A model generated the notes under the pieces. It searched no databases, was not told the origin of the DNA, and was given only the letters and a program-made list of their open reading frames with translations. The position numbers and the translations under genes are program-made. A stretch of DNA of 64,000 nucleotides from an uncultured Alphaproteobacteria bacterium (GTDB taxonomy: Bacteria; Pseudomonadota; Alphaproteobacteria; RF32; CAG-239): NCBI GenBank assembly GCA_934277545.1, contig CAKQUG010000007.1, positions 1 to 64,000 of the forward strand, in the 5' to 3' direction. This document shows, in pieces, positions 33,641 through 41,425 of this stretch (the first letter of the stretch is position 1; each line of letters begins with the position of its first letter).

Positions 33641-34524
33641 TTTATATCCTCCAGTTTAGCTTTATAATCAGCGTCTTGCAATTTGTAATAAGAAAAAGTG
33701 TAATCTATCATACCAGCAATGTTTTGTAAATTGCTGTCAACAATCATAGTAGCGGCAACTTGCGGACCGTAAAGAGGACGATCCATTTTTCGGGCGTTGG
33801 CGCGTGAATTGCGGAAGTGCGTGTAATTTATATGCGAATTCATTTTCAAGACATGGTCGGCAAGCCCTTCCGCCAGCGAACCGTAAATTTTATAGCGATA
33901 GTCGGCATTCGGGTCGTCCAAAGGTTTTAAGCCCTGTTCTCCGTACCAAACTTCTTGCAGATAAAGCGAATTTGCCTGCAAAGCCAGGCGGGAAGTCCCC
34001 CAATTACTGTAAATTCCGGCTGAAGCGATAAGCAGCGACGGAGGAACGGCGTCAATTTTCGGCAGCAGTAATTTGACCAAAATTTTTAGCCGCGCTTCAT
34101 CTTTCAAGCGTGTAAACACATCATATTTTTCCGCCAGTTTTTCAAGTTCCGCTTTTTCAGTTTGCGTCAAACTCTGCTTTGCTTTTAATTTGACGGCAAT
34201 ATTTTCAACCATCTGCCGTTCCTGCAAAATAATTTCATTTTCATGCAGCACCAGCGGCAGCAAAATTTTAATAAAAACCCGGTGTTTGTCGTCCGACTCG
34301 GCAATTTCTGCCCAATCCTTCGGCAAATGCAAAAAATAAATGCGGGGAAAAACTTTGTTTATGTCGGAAAAATCATCAAAATTATATTGCTTAAATAAAT
34401 CCGAAGTTTCTTGATAAGTGGCGGACTTTACATATAAAGCGCCGTCTTTTTTTTCAGCAATTAAATGAGCGTCCGCAAATACGGGAAAAAAGCAGACTGT
34501 CAAAAAAATAATCAGTCTGAACAT
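33637..34524 (-). CDS. Bax/FlgJ-type glucosaminidase-like protein lacking the catalytic Glu
   Basis: A 295-residue exported protein (signal peptide MFRLIIFLTVCFFPVFADA). The region VPPSLLIASAGIYSNWGTSR (residues 160-179) aligns with the VPPSLVLAQAANESGWGTSR motif of Bax-type N-acetylglucosaminidases, where the Glu of ESGWG is catalytic. Here it is Tyr172, and the Gly after Ser is Asn. The later YKIYGSLAEGLADHVLKMN and YTHFRNSRA segments are retained. It may have lost hydrolase activity and instead bind peptidoglycan. It lies in the murJ operon, which fits a cell-wall role. Confidence 0.8.
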   Translation of the reverse strand: MFRLIIFLTVCFFPVFADAHLIAEKKDGALYVKSATYQETSDLFKQYNFDDFSDINKVFPRIYFLHLPKDWAEIAESDDKHRVFIKILLPLVLHENEIILQERQMVENIAVKLKAKQSLTQTEKAELEKLAEKYDVFTRLKDEARLKILVKLLLPKIDAVPPSLLIASAGIYSNWGTSRLALQANSLYLQEVWYGEQGLKPLDDPNADYRYKIYGSLAEGLADHVLKMNSHINYTHFRNSRANARKMDRPLYGPQVAATMIVDSNLQNIAGMIDYTFSYYKLQDADYKAKLEDIK

Positions 34525-34528
34525 CGTG

Positions 34529-35053
34529 CTACGCCTTTACCTGAATATCTTTAAGCTGCGGCACATAGCGCTTAAAACAACCGGCAATCACATTGTTCAG
34601 CGTGTTTTGCGCATAAGGACAGCCGGCGCAGTGTCCGGTAAACTGCAACTGTAAAATTCCGCCTTTATAAGAAATGATTTTTATATCTCCTTTATCGCGG
34701 TTTAAGGTCGGACGGATAAACGAATCCGCCAGCGCTTCCATAAACGGCAAATTGGCTTGAGAAGCAGCAACTTGCAACATTTCGCCGCCGACGCTGAAAT
34801 AATCATCAAGTTCCGCCAAAACCAAAGCAGTCAAATCTTCTTTATTTGCGTTTTCGGAAAAAGAAACACCGATTAAAACATCAGAAACCAGGCAGCCTGT
34901 TACCCCCTCAATCTCCAAAATTGCGCGGGCAAGCGGCGGAACGGCTGAACTTTCCGGCAAAAACAAAGCGGCTTGATTTGCCAAACAAACAGCCTGCGGC
35001 GGGTAAAAGTTAATCAATTTTTTCGGGGCTAAATCTTCAATTTTTATCTGCAT
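34529..35053 (-). CDS. NifU-family Fe-S scaffold protein (Nfu)
   Basis: Nfu proteins carry and deliver [4Fe-4S] clusters. The 174-residue protein has an N-terminal Nfu domain (IEGVTGCLVSDVLIGVS) and a C-terminal NifU domain with the cluster-binding motif GHCAGCPYAQNTL (C-x2-C). The ATG at 35053 is preferred to an upstream start because it gives the normal domain length; this leaves a 17-base overlap with the DUF2333 gene. It is the third gene of the murJ operon. Confidence 0.88.
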   Translation of the reverse strand: MQIKIEDLAPKKLINFYPPQAVCLANQAALFLPESSAVPPLARAILEIEGVTGCLVSDVLIGVSFSENANKEDLTALVLAELDDYFSVGGEMLQVAASQANLPFMEALADSFIRPTLNRDKGDIKIISYKGGILQLQFTGHCAGCPYAQNTLNNVIAGCFKRYVPQLKDIQVKA

Positions 35054-36128
35054 TTTTTTCCTGTATTTTCTTTTGAATTTCGGTAACGGCAACCAGTGCA
35101 CGCTCCAAATAATAGTTTTGCGCTAACAAATGATTTGTGCCGAAAACGCTGTCTATTTTGCCGTTACGCACCATAAGCGGTTTTAATTCCGCGGCTTTTT
35201 GCAGCGATGACAGCAGATAGGTCCATTCGGTATAAACATTATTTTGCACCAGCAAAGTTTTATAATCAAATCCGGCGGCAGTGGCGATTTGCCAAGTAGC
35301 AAACGCATAACCGCGCGTTTTGTAAAACAAATCATCGGCTTTAGTATCCAAAAATTCCTGCGAATGTTCAATTATATGACTGTCATTTTTTTGAATAAGC
35401 AGACGCAATACTCGGGCTAAACGCCGCAAATACACATCAAAATCAGCCTCATAAACAGTAAAATCAGTCTTATTATATTTTAAGAGTTCGCTGCGGGCTT
35501 TGCGATATTGCGCATTTGCCGACGGAGCCAAACCGAACGAGCTTTTTTTAGACATCAGCCACACATACGGCGAATAGCGTAAAAACTCTTCGGCTTTTTT
35601 GGTATTTTTCATTTGTTCCGGCGTTTTATCAGCAAAGTTTTTCAAAACATAAGCATGGTCGCGCACGGCGGTAATTATACCGATTTGAAAATTCGGCATA
35701 TTATCCAAAATATACGCCGGAAACACGGGCGGTAAATTCGGCGTCCACATTTTAGCGTCTATTTCACGGTCAATCAAAAAAGCCATGCTTGCGGCTATTT
35801 CCGACTTGTGGCGATTAGTTTTCGGCAACTGATAAACATTTGAAACATTAACATTTTCAATCAAACACGCGCCGACAACATAATATAAAAACAAAAAACA
35901 AACGATTGCTCCGCTTAAAGTTTTCCAAGAAGAGGCAATTTTTTTGCGGAGTTTTTTGTAAAGGCGGCGGAATTTCCGCGGTTTCAGGCTTTTCAAATTT
36001 ATCCATAACACGCCGAAACGCTCGCGGAAATTGATGTTTTTAATTGTCAGCGCAAAATTTGCCGCAAAGTTTTTCATTCGGGCTTGAAAAATTTTTACCA
36101 GCTCAAAAAAACGCGTTTTATCAATCAT
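35037..36128 (-). CDS. DUF2333 family membrane protein
   Basis: A 363-residue protein with a basic cytoplasmic N-terminus (to about 68), one transmembrane helix (about 72-92) and a large periplasmic domain. It matches DUF2333 by MAFLIDREIDAKMWTPNLPP, AYILDNMPNFQIG, RYSPYVWLMSKKS and FYKTRGYAFATWQI. The family is common in proteobacteria and has no known function. Its ATG overlaps the murJ stop by four bases, which suggests a link to envelope assembly. Confidence 0.8.
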   Translation of the reverse strand: MIDKTRFFELVKIFQARMKNFAANFALTIKNINFRERFGVLWINLKSLKPRKFRRLYKKLRKKIASSWKTLSGAIVCFLFLYYVVGACLIENVNVSNVYQLPKTNRHKSEIAASMAFLIDREIDAKMWTPNLPPVFPAYILDNMPNFQIGIITAVRDHAYVLKNFADKTPEQMKNTKKAEEFLRYSPYVWLMSKKSSFGLAPSANAQYRKARSELLKYNKTDFTVYEADFDVYLRRLARVLRLLIQKNDSHIIEHSQEFLDTKADDLFYKTRGYAFATWQIATAAGFDYKTLLVQNNVYTEWTYLLSSLQKAAELKPLMVRNGKIDSVFGTNHLLAQNYYLERALVAVTEIQKKIQEKNADKN

Positions 36129-37696
36129 TTTTTCCTCCGAATCAGGCGGATAATGTCGTTAAAATCTAACACTTTAAATATTTTAGCCGAAATCAGGAAA
36201 AAAGCAAGCGCTAATATGCCGAGCCCGCTTAAATCAGCCAACAGCAGCCATTTAGAACCATAAATCCAATTTGGAGAAAAAGCCGACACCGTAAATTTAC
36301 CGGCGTAAACTGCCGCGCCAGTCAGCAGTGATACGGCGACAATGTGGCAAACTTTGCCGATAAGCCGGCGGGAAAATTGCCAATATCCGCGTTTTTTCAA
36401 GCCGATAACATATTGCAAAAGCGAAACAAAAGCGGCGATACTCGTGGCGCAGGCAATGCCGATGTGGCCGAAAGAACGCATTAAAAGCAAAATGCAAATC
36501 AGATTAGTAATAAACACAACGGCACTGTATTTTACCGGAGTGGCAGTATCTCCGCGGGCAAAAAAGTTCGGCATAAGCGCCTTTGTCATCACATAGCAGG
36601 GCAAACCGACGGAATAGGCGATAACGGCATAGGCGGTTTTAACGGTGTCGTCGGGCAAAAACTTGCCATGCTGGAACAAAAGACAAACTATCGGCTCGGC
36701 CAAAACAATCAGCAACACCGCAGCCGGCAATGACAAAAGCAAACCGTATTCAACTGCCTTATCTTGAGTATCGCGAGCTTCTTCCGTTTGTCCCTCTTTT
36801 AAATATTTAGAAAGAATCGGCAAAAGCGCCACGCTGATAGCGGCACCGATAACTCCTAGCGGCAGCTGCTGCAGGCGGTTGGCGTAATAGAGCCAGGAAA
36901 TTGCCCCTGTACCGACCAGCGAAACCAAAATCGTGTCTACAGCCATGTTTATTTGATAAATTCCGGCGCCGGCAACTCCCGGAGCAATGCGTTTGAACAA
37001 AGTTTTAATTTCCGGGTTGCGTAAAATTTTCGCAATATGCAGATACGGTGTAATTTTTATATCCAGCTTGCGTAAAAAATGCCGAAGCCAAAAAACTTCC
37101 AGCAAACCGGCGGTGGTTATACCCAAAGCAAAGCCATGCGCCGGAGTCGGGGTAAACGGCACAAACAAAAACACTGCAAAAATCATCATCAGATTAAGAA
37201 TAATCGGCGCGGTTGCCGGTGCGGCAAATTTTTCAAACGAGTTTAGAATTCCCCCCTGAAAAGAAACCAGCGAAATCAGCAGCAAAAACGGAAAAGTTAT
37301 GCGGCAGAGCTGCGTCGCCAGCTGCATTTTTTCCGGCTCATTACTGAAACCCGGAGCCAAGACCTCCACCACCCAAGGCATAAAAATTTCAAACAGCAAT
37401 ACAAAAGCGCCCACGAACAACACCAAAACCGAAATTGCCTGAGCGGCGAAAAAGACAGAGCGTTTTTTACCGTCTGCGACCAGTTTTTGCGAAAACAGCG
37501 GCACAAAAGCGCTGGTAAAAGCCCCCTCGGCAAACAAACTGCGAAACAAGTTAGGTAATTTAAACGCCACCACAAAAGCGTCAGAAACAGCTCCGGCACC
37601 TAAAAAATTTGCCAAAACCATATCTCGCAAAAAACCGGTAATACGGCTGACCAGCGTTAAGCCCCCGAAAGTGGCGACAGATTTAAATAGCGACAT
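36125..37696 (-). CDS. murJ: Lipid II flippase MurJ (MviN)
   Basis: MurJ moves lipid II, the peptidoglycan precursor, to the outer face of the inner membrane. The 523-residue protein has about 14 transmembrane helices and the MviN signatures GFLRDMVLANFLGAGAVSDAF, FRSLFAEGAFTSAFVP and GAGIYQINMAVDTIL. Its start at 37696 has GAGGAT upstream. It heads a six-gene leftward operon running to the histidine kinase at 31262, mostly with overlapping stops and starts. Confidence 0.97.
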   Translation of the reverse strand: MSLFKSVATFGGLTLVSRITGFLRDMVLANFLGAGAVSDAFVVAFKLPNLFRSLFAEGAFTSAFVPLFSQKLVADGKKRSVFFAAQAISVLVLFVGAFVLLFEIFMPWVVEVLAPGFSNEPEKMQLATQLCRITFPFLLLISLVSFQGGILNSFEKFAAPATAPIILNLMMIFAVFLFVPFTPTPAHGFALGITTAGLLEVFWLRHFLRKLDIKITPYLHIAKILRNPEIKTLFKRIAPGVAGAGIYQINMAVDTILVSLVGTGAISWLYYANRLQQLPLGVIGAAISVALLPILSKYLKEGQTEEARDTQDKAVEYGLLLSLPAAVLLIVLAEPIVCLLFQHGKFLPDDTVKTAYAVIAYSVGLPCYVMTKALMPNFFARGDTATPVKYSAVVFITNLICILLLMRSFGHIGIACATSIAAFVSLLQYVIGLKKRGYWQFSRRLIGKVCHIVAVSLLTGAAVYAGKFTVSAFSPNWIYGSKWLLLADLSGLGILALAFFLISAKIFKVLDFNDIIRLIRRKK

Positions 37697-37772
37697 AATT
37701 CATCCTCAGTAAACCCACAAAATATGTTTAAGCATAGCGACAATCAGCGAGCTTGTATAATAAAAAAAAATA

Positions 37773-37801
37773 TTGATAACAACAAAATATATTTTTGACA
37801 A
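37773..37801 (-). promoter_or_regulatory. Candidate promoter of the murJ operon
   Basis: On the minus strand TTGTCA (37801-37796), a 17-base spacer and TATCAA (37778-37773) lie about 80 bases upstream of murJ and outside the inverted-repeat segment, so murJ need not depend on the promoter inside it. Confidence 0.5.
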
Positions 37802-37834
37802 TAAAACAGATAAAACAAATAGTTATATTATAAA

Positions 37835-37871
37835 AAGTGTGTAAAAAAACGACCGTTATTTTTACACACTA
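37835..37871. repeat. Left palindromic site of an inverted pair
   Basis: A 35-base near-palindrome (37836-37870): arm AGTGTGTAAAAA, an 11-base asymmetric centre containing CGACCG, and arm TTTTTACACACT. With one flanking base on each side it is the reverse complement of 37978-38013 apart from one base in an A run. The arm-spacer-arm form resembles a tyrosine-recombinase site such as loxP. Confidence 0.8.
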
Positions 37872-37887
37872 TATTCATGGTATTTAA

Positions 37888-37916
37888 AGTATACGGAATT
37901 TTGCAAATTTTTGCAA
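37888..37916 (-). promoter_or_regulatory. Leftward promoter inside the inverted-repeat segment
   Basis: On the minus strand TTGCAA (37916-37911), an exact 17-base spacer and TATACT (37893-37888). In the present orientation it points away from the gene at 38046. Inversion of the segment between the two sites would put its -10 at about 37956-37961 on the plus strand, aimed at that gene. Confidence 0.6.
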
Positions 37917-37977
37917 TAACTATTTAAGTTTTCGCAATTTTCTTCACATTTCTGTAACATATTAAGACGCCTCTTTT

Positions 37978-38013
37978 TAGTGTGTAAAAATAACGGTCGT
38001 TTTTTACACACTT
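37978..38013. repeat. Right palindromic site of an inverted pair
   Basis: A 34-base near-palindrome (37979-38012) with the same arms as the left site and the reversed centre CGGTCG. It lies 32 bases before the start codon of the Cys-rich protein gene. The 106 bases between the two sites contain no reading frame. Confidence 0.8.
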
Positions 38014-38045
38014 GGCTTTAACTTTAATATTTAGGAGGTTTTACG

Positions 38046-39860
38046 ATGAGTAAGAACTATCAAAAAGCGGCAATAAGGCGTATATTTGCGCTTGCCGTAC
38101 TGATAGCGGGAACTTGCTATATCGCCGCAACGGCGTGGGCAACGACCTGCTTTTTGCCGTCCGGTAACTGTAGTACCGGCAGAGTTGGGAATGAAGATAA
38201 ACCAAAACCAAACCCAGATCCAGATTCAAATCCCAACCCAAATCCACCGGTAGACGCTTGCAAAGGCTTTAAGAATAACACTACACAATCAGAGTATGAT
38301 TGGAAAAGTAAAACCAGCTGCTTTAAATGCACAACCTGCACCAGCAATGGTAAAACAAATTATTATTGCATAAAAGATTCCGGTTATTATTGGGATAGCA
38401 GCGATGGAGGACATTGCTGTGTTAGCGGTGAAAAATGGTATTCCAAGATGGGAATGTGTTGTTCGAAAACATCCGGCTGCACCTGTCCGACACTGAAAAA
38501 GTGGAGTAACGGCGAGTGCGTTTGTCAATATGCTAAAACTTCTACAGGTACTTGTTGCGAAAAAGGCAAAATAGCCGACAAACATCTTTGCTGCAATGCC
38601 GGCGAACATGCGGAAAACACAATTTGCTGTCCGGCAAACAAGCATGAACAAAACGGCTCATGTGTATGCGATGCAAATTATGAAACTGACGGTACCGGCT
38701 GCAAACCGATAGATAAATGTAAAGGTTATGACTTAACTGCTTCACAAGCCGCGCAATATAATAATAATTGCTATGTTTGCTCGCAATGTGGTAGCAATAC
38801 GGCAAAATATAAATGTGAGGTCAGAACCACGCCGCTTAACGGTTATAAACTGGATAATGGTACTTGTAAAAAAGAAGCCAAAATCTATACAATAACTGTT
38901 GATGATTATGGCGAATTTGGCAGCGGAACCGGTGAATATATATTCCAACGAAGTGTTACTTATGACAGTCCTGACGCAAGCATTGATATAATATCAGGAT
39001 ATAACTGTAATCAAAGCAATTGTTCAGGTCCAGTCACACTTGGAGGAACATTTACAAAGTCTGTTTCCAACAGAATGGATACTATACAAAGTAATGTAGG
39101 CGGCAATGGCGGAGATTATCAGCTGAATTTGTCATTTACCGGATGTTCTATAAAAATTAACGGAACCACCAAGAGTATACGTTCCGTATCGCCTTGCGAA
39201 TCAACAACAATACAAATGCCGAACGGAGATAAGTATATTGTTGTATATAGTTTTAATGATAATGTTAGCAAAAAATCTTGTTCTGATAGGGATTTGAATA
39301 AAGAATCTGATTGCAGAACAGGTGAAATTTTTATTTCAAATAAAACTTACCCTATAGATGATTTCGGTAACAAGTGTGGTACTTGTAAATATAACTACAT
39401 TGATATTTACCTTGATAAGTCATCCCCAGATGAAATATATTGTTACAACTCATCACATCGTTACAGCGGTAATACCAGGGTAAGTATATATTTAACTGAC
39501 GAAAAAGGAAATAAAGCTAAGGATATATACGGAAATACTGTAGCTAAAATAACATCATCAGGAGCTCGTTTTACAAAAGGTAATTATATATTGAACTTGG
39601 CCTGGGAAGCTGATGACTATAGTGTAATACCATATATAGAAATGATGTCTTTGATGCCTGTATCTGCTGCGGCCACAACTGATAAATGTTGGGGAAACGG
39701 CCAAGAAGCTCTAGATAGCGGATGTGAAAAACCTTTATCCGTAAGCGGAAATTCAACCGCATTCAAATCTTCTTCTTATGCATTTGAAGCTGGAGACCAT
39801 TATAGAGTTGGTTATTCTTATTCGTCTCCTAAAGGAGTTACATGTAAAAAATACAAATAA
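38046..39860 (+). CDS. Large Cys-rich secreted protein, paralog of the gene at 17830
   Basis: A 604-residue exported protein of unknown function. A signal peptide (ending ATAWA, about residue 32) is followed by TTCFLPSGNCSTG, as in the paralog. A PNPDPDSNPNPNPP linker comes next, then a cysteine-dense EGF-like region (about 95-230) with motifs such as CCEKGK, HLCCNAGEH and GSCVCDANYETDGTGC. The C-terminal half has DDFGNKCGTCKYN, matching NKCGTC in the paralog. AGGAGG at 38033-38038 with seven bases of spacing fixes the ATG. It is probably a disulfide-rich surface protein. Its expression may be switched by the inverted-repeat segment upstream. Confidence 0.7.
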   Translation: MSKNYQKAAIRRIFALAVLIAGTCYIAATAWATTCFLPSGNCSTGRVGNEDKPKPNPDPDSNPNPNPPVDACKGFKNNTTQSEYDWKSKTSCFKCTTCTSNGKTNYYCIKDSGYYWDSSDGGHCCVSGEKWYSKMGMCCSKTSGCTCPTLKKWSNGECVCQYAKTSTGTCCEKGKIADKHLCCNAGEHAENTICCPANKHEQNGSCVCDANYETDGTGCKPIDKCKGYDLTASQAAQYNNNCYVCSQCGSNTAKYKCEVRTTPLNGYKLDNGTCKKEAKIYTITVDDYGEFGSGTGEYIFQRSVTYDSPDASIDIISGYNCNQSNCSGPVTLGGTFTKSVSNRMDTIQSNVGGNGGDYQLNLSFTGCSIKINGTTKSIRSVSPCESTTIQMPNGDKYIVVYSFNDNVSKKSCSDRDLNKESDCRTGEIFISNKTYPIDDFGNKCGTCKYNYIDIYLDKSSPDEIYCYNSSHRYSGNTRVSIYLTDEKGNKAKDIYGNTVAKITSSGARFTKGNYILNLAWEADDYSVIPYIEMMSLMPVSAAATTDKCWGNGQEALDSGCEKPLSVSGNSTAFKSSSYAFEAGDHYRVGYSYSSPKGVTCKKYK

Positions 39861-39863
39861 AAA

Positions 39864-39881
39864 GCGGGGAGAAATCCCCGC
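39864..39881 (+). other. GNRA-capped hairpin after the Cys-rich gene
   Basis: GCGGGGA and TCCCCGC form seven base pairs with a GAAA tetraloop, four bases after the stop. No T run follows, so it is more likely an mRNA stability element or part of a longer 3' untranslated RNA reaching the hairpin at 39951. Between them lies an orphan, near-perfect Shine-Dalgarno sequence at 39903-39913. Confidence 0.5.
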
Positions 39882-39950
39882 CCGAAAAAGGAAAATTTTC
39901 TTAAGGAGGTGATGTAACACTTAAAAATAAATATCGTAAAACCTAAAATA

Positions 39951-39985
39951 AATACCGCGGTTCTCCCCCAGATTGCCGCGGTATT
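39951..39985 (+). terminator. Terminator downstream of the Cys-rich gene
   Basis: A perfect ten-base-pair stem (AATACCGCGG and its complement) with a 15-base loop, followed by ATTATTTT. Confidence 0.7.
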
Positions 39986-40034
39986 ATTATTTTGACGGCC
40001 CCTAAAATTTTTGGGATTGTCTAAATTATTACAC

Positions 40035-40063
40035 TTGACAAAACAAAATAATTATGCTAAGAA
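40035..40063 (+). promoter_or_regulatory. Promoter of the small gene at 40097
   Basis: A perfect TTGACA (40035-40040), a 17-base spacer and TAAGAA (40058-40063), about 34 bases before the start codon. Confidence 0.6.
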
Positions 40064-40096
40064 TAGACAAAAGAAGAGAGAAATAAGGATTGTAAA

Positions 40097-40414
40097 ATGT
40101 CTGATAAAAAAGAAATTTTAGATAGAATTGCCTCAATGAAAGGAAAACTTAATACGTCAGGTTTTTCGGATAAGCCGAAGTTGGGGGAAAAGGTCAGCGA
40201 TTTCGGTGGTAAAGTATTATCTCCGATGAAGGAATATGCGACAACGCAATCTCCAAGCAAATCTGAAATGCGCGCCATTGAGTTTGGTTTCAGCCCGCTG
40301 GCTAAAGGTTCTTCCGAAAATGTTTCGGTTGATAAGCAGCTTGTGCAGAATTTACAATCATCTCGTTCAATTTCTATCAACGCATTTAAAGATATTGATT
40401 CTTACTCAAAATAA
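40097..40414 (+). CDS. Hypothetical 105-residue protein
   Basis: An unrecognised, polar, Ser/Lys-rich protein with no signal peptide, membrane helix or cysteine. It has an AAGGA binding site, its own promoter and a strong terminator, so it is very probably real. The composition suggests a largely disordered or helical cytoplasmic protein. It stands alone between the Cys-rich surface gene and the convergent cation-efflux operon. Confidence 0.6.
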   Translation: MSDKKEILDRIASMKGKLNTSGFSDKPKLGEKVSDFGGKVLSPMKEYATTQSPSKSEMRAIEFGFSPLAKGSSENVSVDKQLVQNLQSSRSISINAFKDIDSYSK

Positions 40415-40430
40415 AGTCTTTCCTCCTTAT

Positions 40431-40465
40431 AAAAAAAATCCCTGTTGCAGAAACAGGGATTTTTC
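40431..40465. terminator. Bidirectional terminator
   Basis: AAAAATCCCTGTT pairs with AACAGGGATTTTT around a four-base loop. The A and T tracts on both sides let it end both the gene at 40097 and the leftward cation-efflux operon. Confidence 0.9.
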
Positions 40466-40489
40466 TTATGTGCAACTATCAGAATAATT

Positions 40490-41425
40490 TTATAAATCGC
40501 AATGTCCGCTGATTTCGTGGTCAAGCCGCTTTTCATGCAGGCCGTATGGGTCTTGGTGCACAATAATCTGCGACATCGGAAAAGCTGCTAAAATTTTTTC
40601 TTCAACCTTATCCGAAATATCATGACTTTGCGATAAGGTTAAGTTTCCATCTAACTCCAAATGAATTTCCACAAACATACGCATACCGGAAACTCGTGTT
40701 CTGAAATCGTGATAACCTTTTACTTCCGGCACGCTCAGCGCTAAATCCACGATTTTTTGTTTTATGTCATCTTCAACTTCGTGGTCGGTAATTTCTTCCA
40801 AAGCCTTAACAGCAATGTGTCCGGCATTCCATAACAAATAAACCGAAATAACCACCGCCGTAGCACAATCAAACCATTGCCAATGTAAATAGTGTACCAC
40901 TAATAGTGATAAAATAATCGCTCCGTTAGTCAGCAAATCAACCGTGTAATGCGCACTGTCGGCCTCAATGGCCTGAGACTTCGTCTTTTTTACCACGGCT
41001 GACTGAAAAGCTATCAGCGCCACCGTCAACACGATGCTTATAGCCATAATCCACAAGCCGACAGCGGTTTGTTTAAGCGGTTCCGGCTTCATTAGGCGGC
41101 AAATTCCATCATAAAAAATAAATCCTCCGGAACCGGCAATAAACGCCGCCTGAATCAAAGCGCTGACAGATTCAGCTTTGCCATAGCCGTAACGATGATG
41201 TTTGGTCAACGGCTTATTAGCAAATTTTACTGCCACTAATGAAATTGAAGACGATATAACATCGGTCAGGCTGTCCACCATTGAAGACAGAACCGAAAGC
41301 GAACCGGTTACAATCGCCGCTCCGGCTTTGATAATGCTCAAAGTTATTGAAACGCTGATACTGGCGCAGGCGGCAAATGTTTTCAGCTTTTTCAGCTGCT
41401 GTTCATCTAAATCAGAACTGCTCAA
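40490..41425 (-). CDS. Cation diffusion facilitator family transporter (FieF-like)
   Basis: These transporters export divalent metals such as zinc or iron in exchange for protons. The 311-residue protein has six predicted helices, the metal-site motif DSLTDVISS (D-x-x-x-D) in helix 2, HRYGYGKAESV between helices, a second acid pair in helix 5 (EADSAHYTVD) and a C-terminal cytoplasmic domain ending near HVDP-like IVHQDPYGLH. Metal preference cannot be read from sequence. It is the last gene of the anmK operon, overlapping the GldFG fusion gene by 14 bases. Confidence 0.92.
   Translation of the reverse strand: MSSSDLDEQQLKKLKTFAACASISVSITLSIIKAGAAIVTGSLSVLSSMVDSLTDVISSSISLVAVKFANKPLTKHHRYGYGKAESVSALIQAAFIAGSGGFIFYDGICRLMKPEPLKQTAVGLWIMAISIVLTVALIAFQSAVVKKTKSQAIEADSAHYTVDLLTNGAIILSLLVVHYLHWQWFDCATAVVISVYLLWNAGHIAVKALEEITDHEVEDDIKQKIVDLALSVPEVKGYHDFRTRVSGMRMFVEIHLELDGNLTLSQSHDISDKVEEKILAAFPMSQIIVHQDPYGLHEKRLDHEISGHCDL

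Noticed and set aside
37835..38013. Reading the inverted pair simply as a miniature transposable element
   Set aside because: Possible, but I see no clear target-site duplication at the outer edges and each end is itself palindromic. A recombination or operator site fits better. It is kept as an alternative in the finding.
38003..38030. TTTACA-N16-TAATAT as a rightward promoter for the gene at 38046
   Set aside because: The predicted transcript start would fall within the Shine-Dalgarno sequence, leaving the mRNA without a usable leader.
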